Shown here: one piece after another, positions 1 through 8,059 of the stretch
How positions within the stretch are numbered: the first letter of the stretch is position 1
Layout of the letters: every line of letters begins with the position of its first letter
DNA from: Heterostelium multicystogenum
Lineage: Eukaryota; Evosea; Eumycetozoa; Acytosteliales; Acytosteliaceae
NCBI GenBank assembly: GCA_003667245.1
Contig: RCNN01000258.1
Location: forward strand, 1-24,414
DNA length: 24,414 nt
Direction: 5' to 3'
The notes under the pieces: model-generated
What the model was told of the DNA's origin: nothing
Seen by the model: the letters and a program-made list of their open reading frames with translations, nothing else
Database searches by the model: none
Program-made: the position numbers and the translations under genes

Positions 1-1
1 C

Positions 2-1665
2 ATCGATCGCGCGGCGCGCCAGGTTGACCTGACACAGTTCGCCCGTGACTCCGCGATCATGGCCACGGCTTTCAAGATCGACGTTAAAAATGCTGGCGAA
101 ATCATCGGCGGGTGGCGCGCGTCGATGAAGCTCGACCGTGGGCAAGCTTCTGGATCTGGCAGACGCGACAAACGTGTTGGGCACCAGCGTCTCGCTGAAC
201 GCTGAGGCTGCAGATATCGGTAGCGTTGTACAAGGCCAGGGTGCCGCCGCGATGGCGGCTGGCATGCGCCCTGAACAGATAGCGGCACTCTCGGCAGCGT
301 TACTCAACGCTGGCAACAGCAAAGGTGCCACGGGTGTTGGGGTGGAAAAAATCAGCGCCGCCCTGGCAAAAGTGAAAACGCCTCAGAGGCCCAGCGCAGT
401 GCTTGGGCAGAACTCAAGCTTGACCCCAAAGTACTCGCGGGCGAGATGAAGCAAGACGCACCGCAAACGTTGGTGACGGTACTTGAAGCGCTCAAGGCGC
501 AGCCTGCGCAACGACAGGCGGCGTTGGCCACACAGCTGTTTCGACGGCAACCAGTCGATCCTGAGCCTGATGCCGGCAGTCGACAGTGTGAAGCAGGCCT
601 TCTCGCTGGTGGCGGACAAGTCGACGTATGCCACCTCGGCCGTGGGCGCGCAGGGTTCAGTCGTGCGTTCGCGGAGCTTCGTGCCGACTCCACACAAGCG
701 CGCGGCCCTTCGACGCAAGCACCACACGGCTGGACACTGCCAGCGATACGGCGATGGCACCGATTCGTGAATACCACGCTGACGGCGATGACCGCGTTGG
801 TCAACGGCGTGGGTTGGTTGGCTGAAGCTTTGCCCAAGACGACTGCCACTGTCACGGTGGCTGCCGCGGTAATGGGGCCCGCTTTTAAGCGGCGTGTTCG
901 ATGCCGTGAAGGACAAGGTTTTCGACAAGGTGGCCGGGAAGATTTTGCGCGAAGGCGATACAAGTCCCGGCAGCGGCTCCAGGAAGAAAGGCAACTCCAC
1001 AAACAAGAACCGCCAAAAAGGCAAGGGCACGTCCAAAAATGCCAAGCCTTCTGCCGGCCCGCGGTGGGGCTTGTCCGGCAAAACCGCCAAGCTCGCCAAA
1101 TGGGCAGGTTCTGCGATGGTCATGGCAGACGCCGGCTTCGATTTCGTCAAGGGTGCTGTGACGGGAGATAAACAGCTGATGGGCTCCGCCGCCGGTTCTG
1201 CGGCAGGTGGGATTGCAAGGCCAGTTCGCCGGCGCGGCTATTGGCCAGGTCGTGGGTGCAGCCGCCGGGGGGTTGCTGGGTACCGTTGTACCCGTTATCG
1301 GCAATGGGTGGGGTTGGTTGTGGGCGGTGCAGTCGGTAGGTATGTCGGTGGTGCCTTGGGCACTGTCATCGGCAGCGACATCGGCAGCAACATCAGCGCG
1401 TGGTTTAGGTGGAAAAGTTTTCGAGCCCTGCCGACCGCCTCCCTCCACCCACAGATGTCAGCAAAAACCTCTCCAATGCTCAAGCCGATAATCGGCAAAT
1501 CAACAACTTCGCCCGCAGATCACCATCACCGCGCCCGAGCAGGCCAACTATCAACAGCTGGCGGCAATCGTGGTGCAGCAGATCGAGGCGCAGTTCAGGC
1601 CGTTATCGATGGACAACCTGCTGGCGACGCGACGCGACGCAGCACTGACCGATGGAATGGTGTGA
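2..1665 (+). pseudogene. Phage tail tape measure protein, P2/TP901 type, 5'-partial and frameshifted
   Basis: The tape measure protein fills the tail tube and sets tail length. Coding is open from base 2 and moves repeatedly between the three forward frames (about 140, 376, 543, 690, 890, 1210, 1300-1400 and 1520). Each stretch is typical tape-measure sequence: a conserved part around MKLDRG and LDLADATNVLG near 125-185, an Ala/Gln-rich helical part to about 560, the block KTTATVTVAAAVMGPA near 835-885, and a basic Lys/Gly/Ser linker at 950-1060. A glycine-zipper membrane-like segment follows at about 1210-1400, and the C-terminus ends at TGA 1663-1665, overlapping the gpU start. Two breaks fit one-base errors: an extra G at 140-142 and a missing G near 376. 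The order before gpU, gpX and gpD matches P2-type tails. The N-terminus lies outside the window. Confidence 0.85.
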
Positions 1666-2049
1666 TGCGACAACAAATGGTGTTGGGTAGTTTTTTTTTC
1701 GGGCTGTCGCGCGGGTTTGCCTACGACACGCTTGGTCGTGTGAGCAGTGGTGGTTGGGTGAGTCTGGAGATTATTGCCGGCAAACCCAAATCCAGCCAGA
1801 CCGGCCAGGCCTGGAGACATTGACCTTCGGTGGCAAGGCGGCGCGGGCGACAGGGATGGGCGCGGCTGGATGAACTTCGTGCGTTGCAAGCCATGCGTAC
1901 GCCGTTGCCGCTGGTAGATGGCATAGGTCGTAAACTGGGGGTTGTGGACGATCAAGTCGGTGGACGAGAAGCAGGCTAACGTGATCGACGACGGCACGGC
2001 GATGCTGATCAATTGGACGCTGACATTGGAGGAGTTCGTCAATGCGTAA
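1665..2049 (+). pseudogene. Tail protein gpU (P2 GpU family), frameshifted
   Basis: P2 GpU-family proteins act at the end of the contractile tail in tail completion. Translation from ATG 1665 gives MRQQMVLGSF, FGLSRGFAYDTL, GGWVSLEIIAGKPKSS and QTGQ, the usual N-terminal half. The frame then breaks near 1805. The remainder is recovered in other frames as LTFGGKAARATGM, LDELRALQAMRTPLPLVDG and SVDEKQANVIDDGTAM, ending EEFVNA at TAA 2047-2049. Expected length is about 128 residues. A run of nine T (1691-1699) encodes three Phe near the start and is a weak spot for sequencing. The start overlaps the tape-measure stop, and gpX starts inside the last codons, so translation is probably coupled. Confidence 0.85.
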
Positions 2050-2254
2050 AGTTCGAAGTATTGCCGGTGACTCGGTGAACTTGCTGCTCTAACGTGAACT
2101 GGGCCGCAGCGATGATGCGGCGGAGGAAGCACTGTGGAGCCTGAATCCCGAGCTTGCGGAGCATGGCGCGGTATTGCCTGCCGGCATTGGCGTGATCGTG
2201 CCGGAACTGAGCGTGCGCCCTGTGGCGAAAAGTCCGGTTTCGGCGTGGGATTAA
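2042..2254 (+). pseudogene. Tail protein gpX (LysM-like), interrupted by an in-frame stop
   Basis: gpX-family proteins are small (about 70 residues) LysM-like tail proteins that bind the tube end or baseplate hub. From ATG 2042 the frame reads MRKVRSIAGDSVNLLL and then meets TAA at 2090-2092. The same frame continues without any shift as RELGRSDDAAEEALWSLNPE, then the Pro-rich stretch ending VPELSVRPVAKSPVSAWD, to TAA 2252-2254. The tail X family normally has Tyr here (TAC), so one C-to-A change explains the stop. This is unlike the indels of the neighbours. It starts inside the gpU 3' end and is followed 9 bases later by gpD with a good ribosome site (GGAGG). Confidence 0.85.
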
Positions 2255-2263
2255 GGAGGATTC

Positions 2264-3270
2264 ATGGCACTAGGATTCACACCGGTAGTGGAGATTTACG
2301 GGGCCAATGCCGTGTTGCTCAACGAGCGACTGCTGGAGTGGGAACATACCGACACTGCGGGGTTTCGTGTCTGACCAGCTCAAGCTGACCCTCGACATTG
2401 AAGGGCTTGAGGGCTTGCCCGATCTGGGCGGCAGGATCGGTTTGCGTGTCGGGTATCTCGAGTCGGGCCTGGTAGATAAAGGCCTGTTCAAGATTACTCA
2501 GCGCACGCCATACCTGTTTCCCATGCGCCTGGTACTGGTCGCCACCGCGGCGCCGTTTGACGAGCACGAATTCAAACAGCGTCGCACCGCCAGCCATGGA
2601 CCGATCACATTGGGCGCACTGTTTCGCCAACTGACGACACGCTATGGATTTTCACCGCGCGTGGCGCCGGACCTGGACGGTCAGATGATCAGCCATATCG
2701 ACCAGACCAATGAAAGCGACATGAGCTTCCTGACCCGGCTTTGCCGTTTTGATGCAGTGGCCAAGCCGGTTGACGCTGTACGTACTGGGCCGCAAAGGCC
2801 AGATCACCACATTGTCGGGCAAGGTGTTGCCAGACGTGCCGCTGTCGGTAACCCGCGATAATCGCCCCGGCGACCATGCGTTCATCAGTGCCAGCTTTAC
2901 CGAGACAAGCCCGCGCTAAATTCAATGGTGGTCAGGCGTCCTGGTGGGATGCATCTGCCGGTAAAAAACGTGAAGTAGAGGTCGGTTTTCGCGCCGTTCA
3001 AAATTCTGTCGCAGCGTTATCAAAGCGAAGAAGAAGCCCGGGCTGCGGCTGAAGGCGAGATGCGCAGGGTTGGCCGTGAAGGTCTGGTCATCAATGTGGT
3101 CTGCCCGGGCGATCCGGCGCTGGGGGGCTGAAGGGCTGTTACTGCTGGATGAGACCTGGCCCGGCTTCATGCAAGGGCGCTGGTCGATCGATACGGTGAC
3201 GGCCAGCGGCAAGCGCAAAGAGAGCTACCGCTGCACAGTCAAGGCGAGCGGGTTGTCCGCACCTGAATGA
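2264..3270 (+). pseudogene. Phage late control protein gpD (baseplate hub), P2 type, frameshifted
   Basis: gpD forms the trimeric baseplate hub at the end of the tail tube and belongs to the same fold family as Mu gpP and VgrG/gp27. ATG 2264 follows AGGAGG. The start reads MALGFTPVVEIYGANAVLLNERLLEWEHTD in two blocks and breaks near 2370. Coding resumes with SDQLKLTLDIEGLEGLPDLG, GLRVGYLESGL, LVLVATAAPFDEHEFKQRRT and FLTRLCRFDAVAKP. Further breaks occur near 2765, 2915, 2990 and 3125. The last frame carries LLLLDETWPGFMQGRWSID and ends VKASGLSAPE at TGA 3268-3270. Repaired length would be about 335 residues, normal for the family. It closes the P2-type module. Confidence 0.88.
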
Positions 3271-3295
3271 CACCTCCAATAATCCCCATTCACCC

Positions 3296-3316
3296 ACCCG
3301 CCGTTGCGGGTTTTTT
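3296..3316 (+). terminator. Intrinsic terminator after gpD
   Basis: A perfect 6-bp stem (ACCCGC 3296-3301, GCGGGT 3306-3311) with a four-base loop is followed by six T. It lies 26 bases after the gpD stop and 18 bases before the first gene of the Mu-type module. It therefore separates the two tail modules, or at least partly limits read-through between them. Confidence 0.75.
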
Positions 3317-3333
3317 ATTGCCCGTGAGATGCC

Positions 3334-3929
3334 ATGAAGATCACCTCCCTGGTCAGTCATCTTCGGGATCACTGCCCATCGTTCAACCAACACATTCCGC
3401 GCCGGCCTCGACCTCGACGCGCTGCAAAACCTGCCAGTGCTCGACTCACCCCAGGCGGTCGTGACGCCGATCAATGACAAGGCCAGCCCTAACGCTGCGC
3501 AAAACAGCAGTCGCCAAACCCCTGCGCGAACATTTTGGCGTGGTGCTGGTGCTGGATTTGCCGGAGGGCCAGCAAGCCCAGGCGATGGACCAGCTGCATG
3601 CCTTGCGCGCCGAGGTCTGGCGGGCGCTGGTGGGCTACAGGCCCGAGGGGTTCTACGAGCCCATCCAGTACGACGCTGGCGAATGGCTGTTGCTCAGCAA
3701 GGTTTCGCGGGTTGTACCGGCTACGGTTTTTTCTCGAAGAGCCAGTTGGGACGCAACCTCAGCACACAGCCGGCGGAAACCTGGCTCGAGCTTGAACTGG
3801 ACGCTTTGCCGTCCTTCAACGGGGTGACGGTGCGGGTCGATGCCATCGACCCAGCCGACCCCAACCTGCAACGCCCAGGCCCCGACGGGCGCCTGGAAAA
3901 TGACGTTTTCTGCCGAGGTAAAACCATGA
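3334..3929 (+). pseudogene. Mu gp37-like tail protein, frameshifted
   Basis: This is the first gene of the Mu-type module. ATG 3334 gives MKITSLVSHLRDHCPSFNQH. The frame breaks near 3395 and continues as FRAGLDLDALQNLPVLDSPQ, AVVTPINDKASP, then LRKTAVAKPLREHFGVVLVL, DLPEGQQAQAMDQLHALRAE and YRPEGFYEPIQYDAGEWLLL. The last part reads LSTQPAETWLELELDALPSF and NGVTVRVDAIDPADPNLQRP. The stop, TGA 3927-3929, overlaps the next start (ATGA). Expected length is about 198 residues. Length, the two-domain look and position just before the DUF2635/sheath pair match the Mu gp37 (DUF1834-like) slot. I assign it by context and resemblance, and its exact role in tail assembly is not known to me. Confidence 0.6.
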
Positions 3930-4108
3930 GCAAACGCATCACCGTACTGCCGGTTTCCGGCCGTGCCGTACCTGACCCGGAGGCGGGCGATCTGTTGCCC
4001 GCCGAAGGCCGCGAAGTCCCGGACAACGCCTGGTGGCGTCGACGTCTGGCCGATGGCGACATCACAACCAAAGCCGTCAAGGCGGCAAAAACACAGGGAG
4101 CCAAGTAA
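3926..4108 (+). CDS. DUF2635 family small tail-cluster protein (Mu gp38 position)
   Basis: This intact 60-residue protein begins MSKRITVLPVSGRAVPDPEA and continues GDLLPAEGREVPDNAWWRRR before a basic tail ending KAAKTQGAK. The PDPE, LLPAEG and EVP...WW positions are typical of the DUF2635 family found just upstream of Mu-type sheath genes. ATG 3926 overlaps the previous stop as ATGA, and its own stop TAA 4106-4108 overlaps the sheath start, so the three genes are probably translationally coupled. The biochemical role is unknown. It is one of the few tail genes here with no frame break. Confidence 0.8.
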   Translation: MSKRITVLPVSGRAVPDPEAGDLLPAEGREVPDNAWWRRRLADGDITTKAVKAAKTQGAK

Positions 4109-5602
4109 TGGCGATCGGATTCAGTCATATTCCGGCGGACATTCGTGTGCCGCTGTTCTACGCCGAGATGGATAATTCGGCAGCCAATAGTGCGTCGTCG
4201 GCCCTGCGCCGATTGATCGTGGCCCAGGTCAACGACAACGTCACCAGCCCGGAAATCGGCAGCCTGGTGCTAGTATCGAGCGCGGCCATGGCCAAGCGTA
4301 TCGGTGGCCAGGGTTCGATGCTGGCGTCGATGTACGAGACGTTCCGCAAGAGTGACCCGGTGGGCGAAATCTGGTGCCTGCCGCTGCACAGCACCGAAGG
4401 CAGCGCGGCCAAGGCCGAGCTCAAGCTGACCGGCGCCGCGACCCAAGGTGGCATTCTCAGCCTGTACGTCGGCGGCACCCGGGTTCAAGCGACCGTGATC
4501 AATGGTGCGACGGCTGCCGTGGCTGCCACCGCCCTGGCGCTGAAAATCAACGCCAGTGCCGACCTGCCGGTCAGTGCGGTAGCCGCCGATGGCACCGTCA
4601 CCCTGACCGCCAAGTGGACCGGTGAGAGTGGCAACGACATCAGCCTGCAGCTCAACCGCCTGGGCCAGAGCAACGGCGAACAAACCCCCGACGGCCTGAC
4701 CGCCGTGCTCGGCAAAATGGCGGCGGGCGCCGGTGTGCCGGACCAGCTCGCGGCATTGGCTGCGCTGGGCGACGAGCCGTTCGAGTTCATCTGCATGCCC
4801 TGGGCCGACACCACCAGCCTCAACGCCTGGCAAGCGTGATGGATGACAACAGCGGTCGTTGGTCGTGGGCCAAGCAACTGTTCGGCCACGTCTACACCGC
4901 CAAGCGCGGCACTATCGGCACCCTGGTGGCGGCCGGGCAAGGGCGAAATGACCAGCACGTGACCATCCAGGCCATGGAGCCGGGCGTGCCGCAACCGTTC
5001 TGGGTCCAGGCCGCAGCATTGGCTGCACGCACGGCGGTGTTCATCTCTGCCGATGCCAGTCGTCCGACCCAAAGCGGCAGCTTGCCGGCCTCGATCCGGC
5101 CGACGCGAGCGAGCGCTTCACTCTGACCGAGCGCCAATCGCTGCTCAACTACGGCATCGCCACCGCTTACTACGAAGGCGGTTACGTGCGCATTCAGCGG
5201 GCCATCACCACTTACCAGAAGAACGCGTTCGGCCAGGCGGACAATTCCTATCTGGACAGCGAAACCCTGCACCAGTCGGCCTTTATCGTGCGCCGCCTGC
5301 AGAGCGTGATCACCAGCAAGTACGGGCGCCACAAACTCGCTGCTGACGGCACGCGCTTTGGCGCCGGCCAGCCGATCGTCACCCCGAGCACCATCCGCGG
5401 TGAGCTGATTGCCCAGTACGCCAAGCTCGAACTGGAAGGCCATGTGGAGAACGCCGAGCTGTTCGCCGAGCACCTGATCGTCGAGCGCGACAGCCAGGAC
5501 CCGAGCCGGGTCAACGTGCTGTTCCCGCCGGATTACGTCAACGGGCTGCGGGTGTTCGCGCTGCTCAACCAGTTCCGTTTGCAGTACGACGCGGCGGTGT
5601 AG
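4108..5602 (+). pseudogene. Contractile tail sheath protein (Mu gpL type), frameshifted
   Basis: The sheath is the outer contractile sleeve that drives the tube into the target envelope. ATG 4108 overlaps the previous stop and has GGGAG about 9 bases upstream. The N-terminal 240 residues read without a break: MAIGFSHIPADIRVPLFYAE, domain parts such as GTRVQATVINGATAAVAATA, then DEPFEFICMPWADTTSLNAW. A missing base at about 4836 shifts to VMDDNSGRWSWAKQLFGHVY, and a missing G near 5085 shifts to the conserved C-terminus: ERQSLLNYGIATAYYEGGYV, RIQRAITTYQKNAFGQADNS, then YLDSETLHQSAFIVRRLQS and VFALLNQFRLQYDAAV. Repaired length is about 498 residues, close to Mu gpL (495). Confidence 0.93.
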
Positions 5603-5628
5603 GCCCCGCGCTTTTCGCAACTGATTCC

Positions 5629-5654
5629 AGCCCGCCGAGTGCGGGCTTATTTTT
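5629..5654 (+). terminator. Terminator-like hairpin between sheath and tube genes
   Basis: A 7-bp perfect stem (AGCCCGC 5629-5635, GCGGGCT 5641-5647) with a five-base loop is followed by TATTTTTG. It lies 26 bases after the sheath stop and 12 bases before the tube start. It could be a partial terminator or an RNA stability or processing element that sets the sheath-to-tube ratio. Confidence 0.6.
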
Positions 5655-5666
5655 GGGAGAAACATC

Positions 5667-6014
5667 ATGGGTCAACTGATTGCGGGCACCTGCTACGTCA
5701 AAGTGGACGGCGCTCAACTGACCATCAACGGCGGCTGCGAAGCACCGTTGATGGCCGTCAAGCGGGAAACCGTGGTGCCGGGTTTCTATAAGGAAACCGA
5801 CATCACCCCGTCTTTCAAAGTTACCGCGCTGCACACGCCGGACTTTCCATTGAAGCAACTGATCGCCGGCACCGACATGACCGTCACCTGCGAATTCAAC
5901 AACGGCAAGGTCTACGTGCTGGCCGGTGCCTACCTGGTGGAAGAGCCGGTGGCCAAGGGCGATGATGCCGTGATCGAGCTGAAATTCGAAGGCATCAAGG
6001 GGACCTGGCAATGA
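5667..6014 (+). CDS. Contractile tail tube protein (Mu gpM type)
   Basis: This intact 115-residue protein has the size and sequence of the Mu-type tube subunit, which stacks as hexamer rings inside the sheath. It begins MGQLIAGTCYVKVDGAQLTI, contains the conserved NGGCEAPLMAVKRETVVPGF and YKETDITPSFKVTALHTPDF segments, and ends IELKFEGIKGTWQ. The pattern of alternating beta strands fits the tube fold. GGGAGA precedes ATG 5667 at good spacing. Its TGA overlaps the next ATG (ATGA at 6011-6014), coupling it to the assembly chaperone. The unbroken frame here, between badly broken neighbours, shows that the breaks are not uniform. Confidence 0.93.
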   Translation: MGQLIAGTCYVKVDGAQLTINGGCEAPLMAVKRETVVPGFYKETDITPSFKVTALHTPDFPLKQLIAGTDMTVTCEFNNGKVYVLAGAYLVEEPVAKGDDAVIELKFEGIKGTWQ

Positions 6015-6307
6015 CCGATACGGTGAAGCTGCAAGCGGCCATCGAGGCCCACGGCGAGTCATTGACCGAACTCACCCTGCGCCGCCCGACGGTGCAGGAG
6101 GTGCGGGCAATCAAGGCGCTGCCGTACAAGATCGACAAGGGCGAAGACGTGAGTCTGGACCTTGACGTCGCCGCCAAGTACATCGCCGTGTGCGCGGGTA
6201 TCCCGCCGTCGTCGGTCAACCAGCTCGACCTGATGGACTTCAACGCGCTGAGCTGGGCCGTCGCCGGTTTTTTCATGAGTGCGGCGCAGGCTCCGTCGCC
6301 GAGCTGA
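6011..6307 (+). CDS. Phage tail assembly chaperone, 0-frame product (Mu gp41 type)
   Basis: This 98-residue acidic protein begins MTDTVKLQAAIEAHGESLTE, followed by LTLRRPTVQEVRAIKALPYK and LDVAAKYIAVCAGIPPSSVN. It belongs to the tail assembly family that coats the tape measure while the tube polymerises, like the lambda G/GT pair. It sits between tube and tape measure as expected. Codons 86-88 (GGT TTT TTC, 6266-6274) hold a slippery heptamer, and a small share of ribosomes is expected to shift to -1 and make a longer fusion (see 6268-6274 and 6274-6438). The 0-frame product ends soon after, at TGA 6305-6307. The start overlaps the tube stop. Confidence 0.9.
   Translation: MTDTVKLQAAIEAHGESLTELTLRRPTVQEVRAIKALPYKIDKGEDVSLDLDVAAKYIAVCAGIPPSSVNQLDLMDFNALSWAVAGFFMSAAQAPSPS
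6268..6274 (+). promoter_or_regulatory. -1 programmed ribosomal frameshift site (T TTT TTC)
   Basis: In the zero frame the codons are GGT TTT TTC, giving the canonical X XXY YYZ heptamer T TTT TTC. A -1 slip moves translation into a frame open to TGA 6436-6438, right before the tape measure start. The class of site, the position about 30 bases before the 0-frame stop, and the gene (chaperone before tape measure) all match the conserved tail frameshift of dsDNA phages. Confidence 0.85.
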
Positions 6308-6438
6308 TTGCGGTGGCCTATGACCTGGCCTGGTTCTGGAAGGTTGATCCCGAACAGATGCTGGCCAGGCCTTTGGATACGCTCCGGGAATCCCTGGAGC
6401 ATGCGCAACGGATCAATGCGATGCAGCAGGTGCAGTGA
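6274..6438 (+). CDS. -1 frame extension of the tail assembly chaperone (GT-like)
   Basis: This segment has no good start of its own and is read after the -1 slip at 6268-6274. After the shared first 88 residues the fusion adds 54 residues: HECGAGSVAELIAVAYDLAW, FWKVDPEQMLARPLDTLRES and LEHAQRINAMQQVQ. The total is 142 residues. The extension is helical and carries WFW and leucine-rich faces, as expected for the part that contacts the tape measure or tube subunits. Its stop overlaps the tape-measure ATG (TGATG at 6436-6440). Unlike the accidental breaks elsewhere, this overlap is conserved biology. Confidence 0.82.
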   Translation, partial: HECGAGSVAELIAVAYDLAWFWKVDPEQMLARPLDTLRESLEHAQRINAMQQVQ

Positions 6439-8059
6439 TGGCAGAAGCTCAGAAAGTAGAAAGTACCGCCGTGCGCCTGACCGGGATTCGACCAGCTGTC
6501 GCCCAAGCTCGCTGCGCTTCAGGCCACGGTCGGGCGCTTCAGGCAGAACCTGGAACAGACGGGCCTCGGCAAGCTGGATATCGCCGGTTTGGTAAAGGGC
6601 GGTGGGCTGGCGGCACCGTTTATCAGCGGTATCAAATCGGCGCTGGCGTTCAAGGCTGAGGTCGGCGAGGTCAATGCCGCCGTGGGGCAGGGCGTTACCG
6701 AAACGGCGGCGCAAGGGCTGAAGGATTTCAACGCGTCGCTGGACAAGGTGTCGGTGGCGTTTGGTACTGCGCTGTTGCCGGCCGTCACGGCGGTGGTGGT
6801 CGGTTGGAGCCGTTGCTGACGACGGTGGCCCAGGTGCTCACCGAAAATCCGCAACTGGTGCAGGGCCTGGCTGCCGGCGCAGTAGCGTTTACCGCGATGC
6901 AGGCGGCCGTCACCGGGGTGTCTCAGGCACTGGGATTGATGCAGCTGGTGCTCAGCGCCAATCCGATAGTTTTGGTGGCTGTAGGCATTGCCGTGGCGGC
7001 AGGCTTTGATCGTTGCCAACTGGAAGCCTATTTCGGCATTTTTTGTCGGGCTCGGCGAACGGGTGATGGCGGCGATTGGAACCTTGGGCGAGTTTTTCCA
7101 GACGGTCTTTGCGTTTCGTCCGCTGGAACAGGTGATGCGCTTGTGGGGGCCGATCACAGGCTTTTTTGCCGGATTGTGGACGTCGCTGAAGGTGATGGCG
7201 CAGCCCTTGGTCGGCTTTTTCACCACACTGTTTTCCTGGTCGCCAATGGGTTTGATCGTCAACAACTGGACGCCGTTGAGCGGCTTTTTTGCGGCCCTCT
7301 GGGACTTGCTCAAGGCACTGAGTGTGCCGGTGGTCGAGTTCATGAAAAGCCTGTTCAGTTGGTCACCCCAAGGGCAAATCATTGCCAACTGGGGCGTGAT
7401 CAGTGAGATGTTTGCGGCGATCTGGAGTGACTTCAAACTCACCGCGCTGGCGGCTTTTACCATCGTCAGCAGTTACTTCGATTGGTCGCCCCTGGACAAG
7501 GTTTCTGCCGTCTGGGGTAGCGTCAGCGGTGCATTCGCCTCGATCTGGGGCGATATCAAGTTGCAGGCCCAGGACGCCTTTGTAGTGTTGAGTGGCCTGT
7601 TCGACGACTGGCATCCGATGGAGCAAACTTGAAGCCATGTGGGCACCGGTGCTGAGTTGGTTCACGGCGCTCTCGGAGAAGCTTGCGGTGATCACCGCAA
7701 CCGATTCGCAAGCTGTTCAACGGTGGGCTGGGTGAGGTGATCAACCAGGCGACCGGCAGTGTGCTGGAGTTGACCACCGAGCAACAGGAACGTAATGCCG
7801 AAAAGCGTGCGCGATCCGTCCTGGTTCCGCAAGGGGCCTGGCTTGGTATCACCGCTGGCGTCCAGCTCCAGTTCGCTGCTGCAACAAACCCGCTGCCAAC
7901 AACCGCACGCAGCTCAACGGCGATTTGCGGGTGAGCTTCGACAATGCACCGGCGGGCCTGCGGGTCGACCAGCCCAGAACCAACCAGCCCGGCCTGAGCG
8001 TCACCCCACGTGTCGGCTACCGTTCCCTGTCCCTTGGAGGCTCCAATGAGCTGGCGTGA
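6438..8059 (+). pseudogene. Tail tape measure protein of the Mu-type module, frameshifted, with 41-residue repeats
   Basis: ATG 6438 overlaps the chaperone-extension stop. The N-terminus reads MAEAQKVESTAVRLTG. After a break near 6490 it continues FDQLSPKLAALQATVGRFRQ, GLAAPFISGIKSALAFKAEV and LDKVSVAFGTALLPAVTAVV. Another break near 6805 leads to LTENPQLVQGLAAGAVAFTA and a hydrophobic SANPIVLVAVGIAVAAG segment. From 7015 to 7599 runs a Trp/Phe-rich tandem repeat of exactly 41 residues. The tail part is broken near 7625, 7705 and 7860 and contains LELTTEQQERNAEKRARS, ending probably GGSNELA at TGA 8057-8059, overlapping gpN. An alternative end is TGA 8047-8049. Repaired length is about 540 residues, which implies a fairly short tail. 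Confidence 0.85.
7015..7599 (+). repeat. Tandem 123-bp (41-residue) repeats in the tape measure gene
   Basis: Four complete units start at 7108, 7231, 7354 and 7477, and a partial unit covers 7015-7107. All are in one frame with no insertion between them. Each unit follows a pattern of F-x-W-S-P at positions 1-5 (AFRP in the first), W at 13, F at 20 (FF in several units), W at 24 and aromatic residues near 37-38. The units differ at most other positions, so this is an old protein repeat and not recent DNA duplication. Regular aromatic spacing is typical of tape measure proteins. Confidence 0.85.

Noticed and set aside
4830..4842. Programmed frameshift in the sheath gene near 4836
   Set aside because: There is no slippery heptamer, and sheath genes are not known to be recoded. 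One missing base restores the family sequence.
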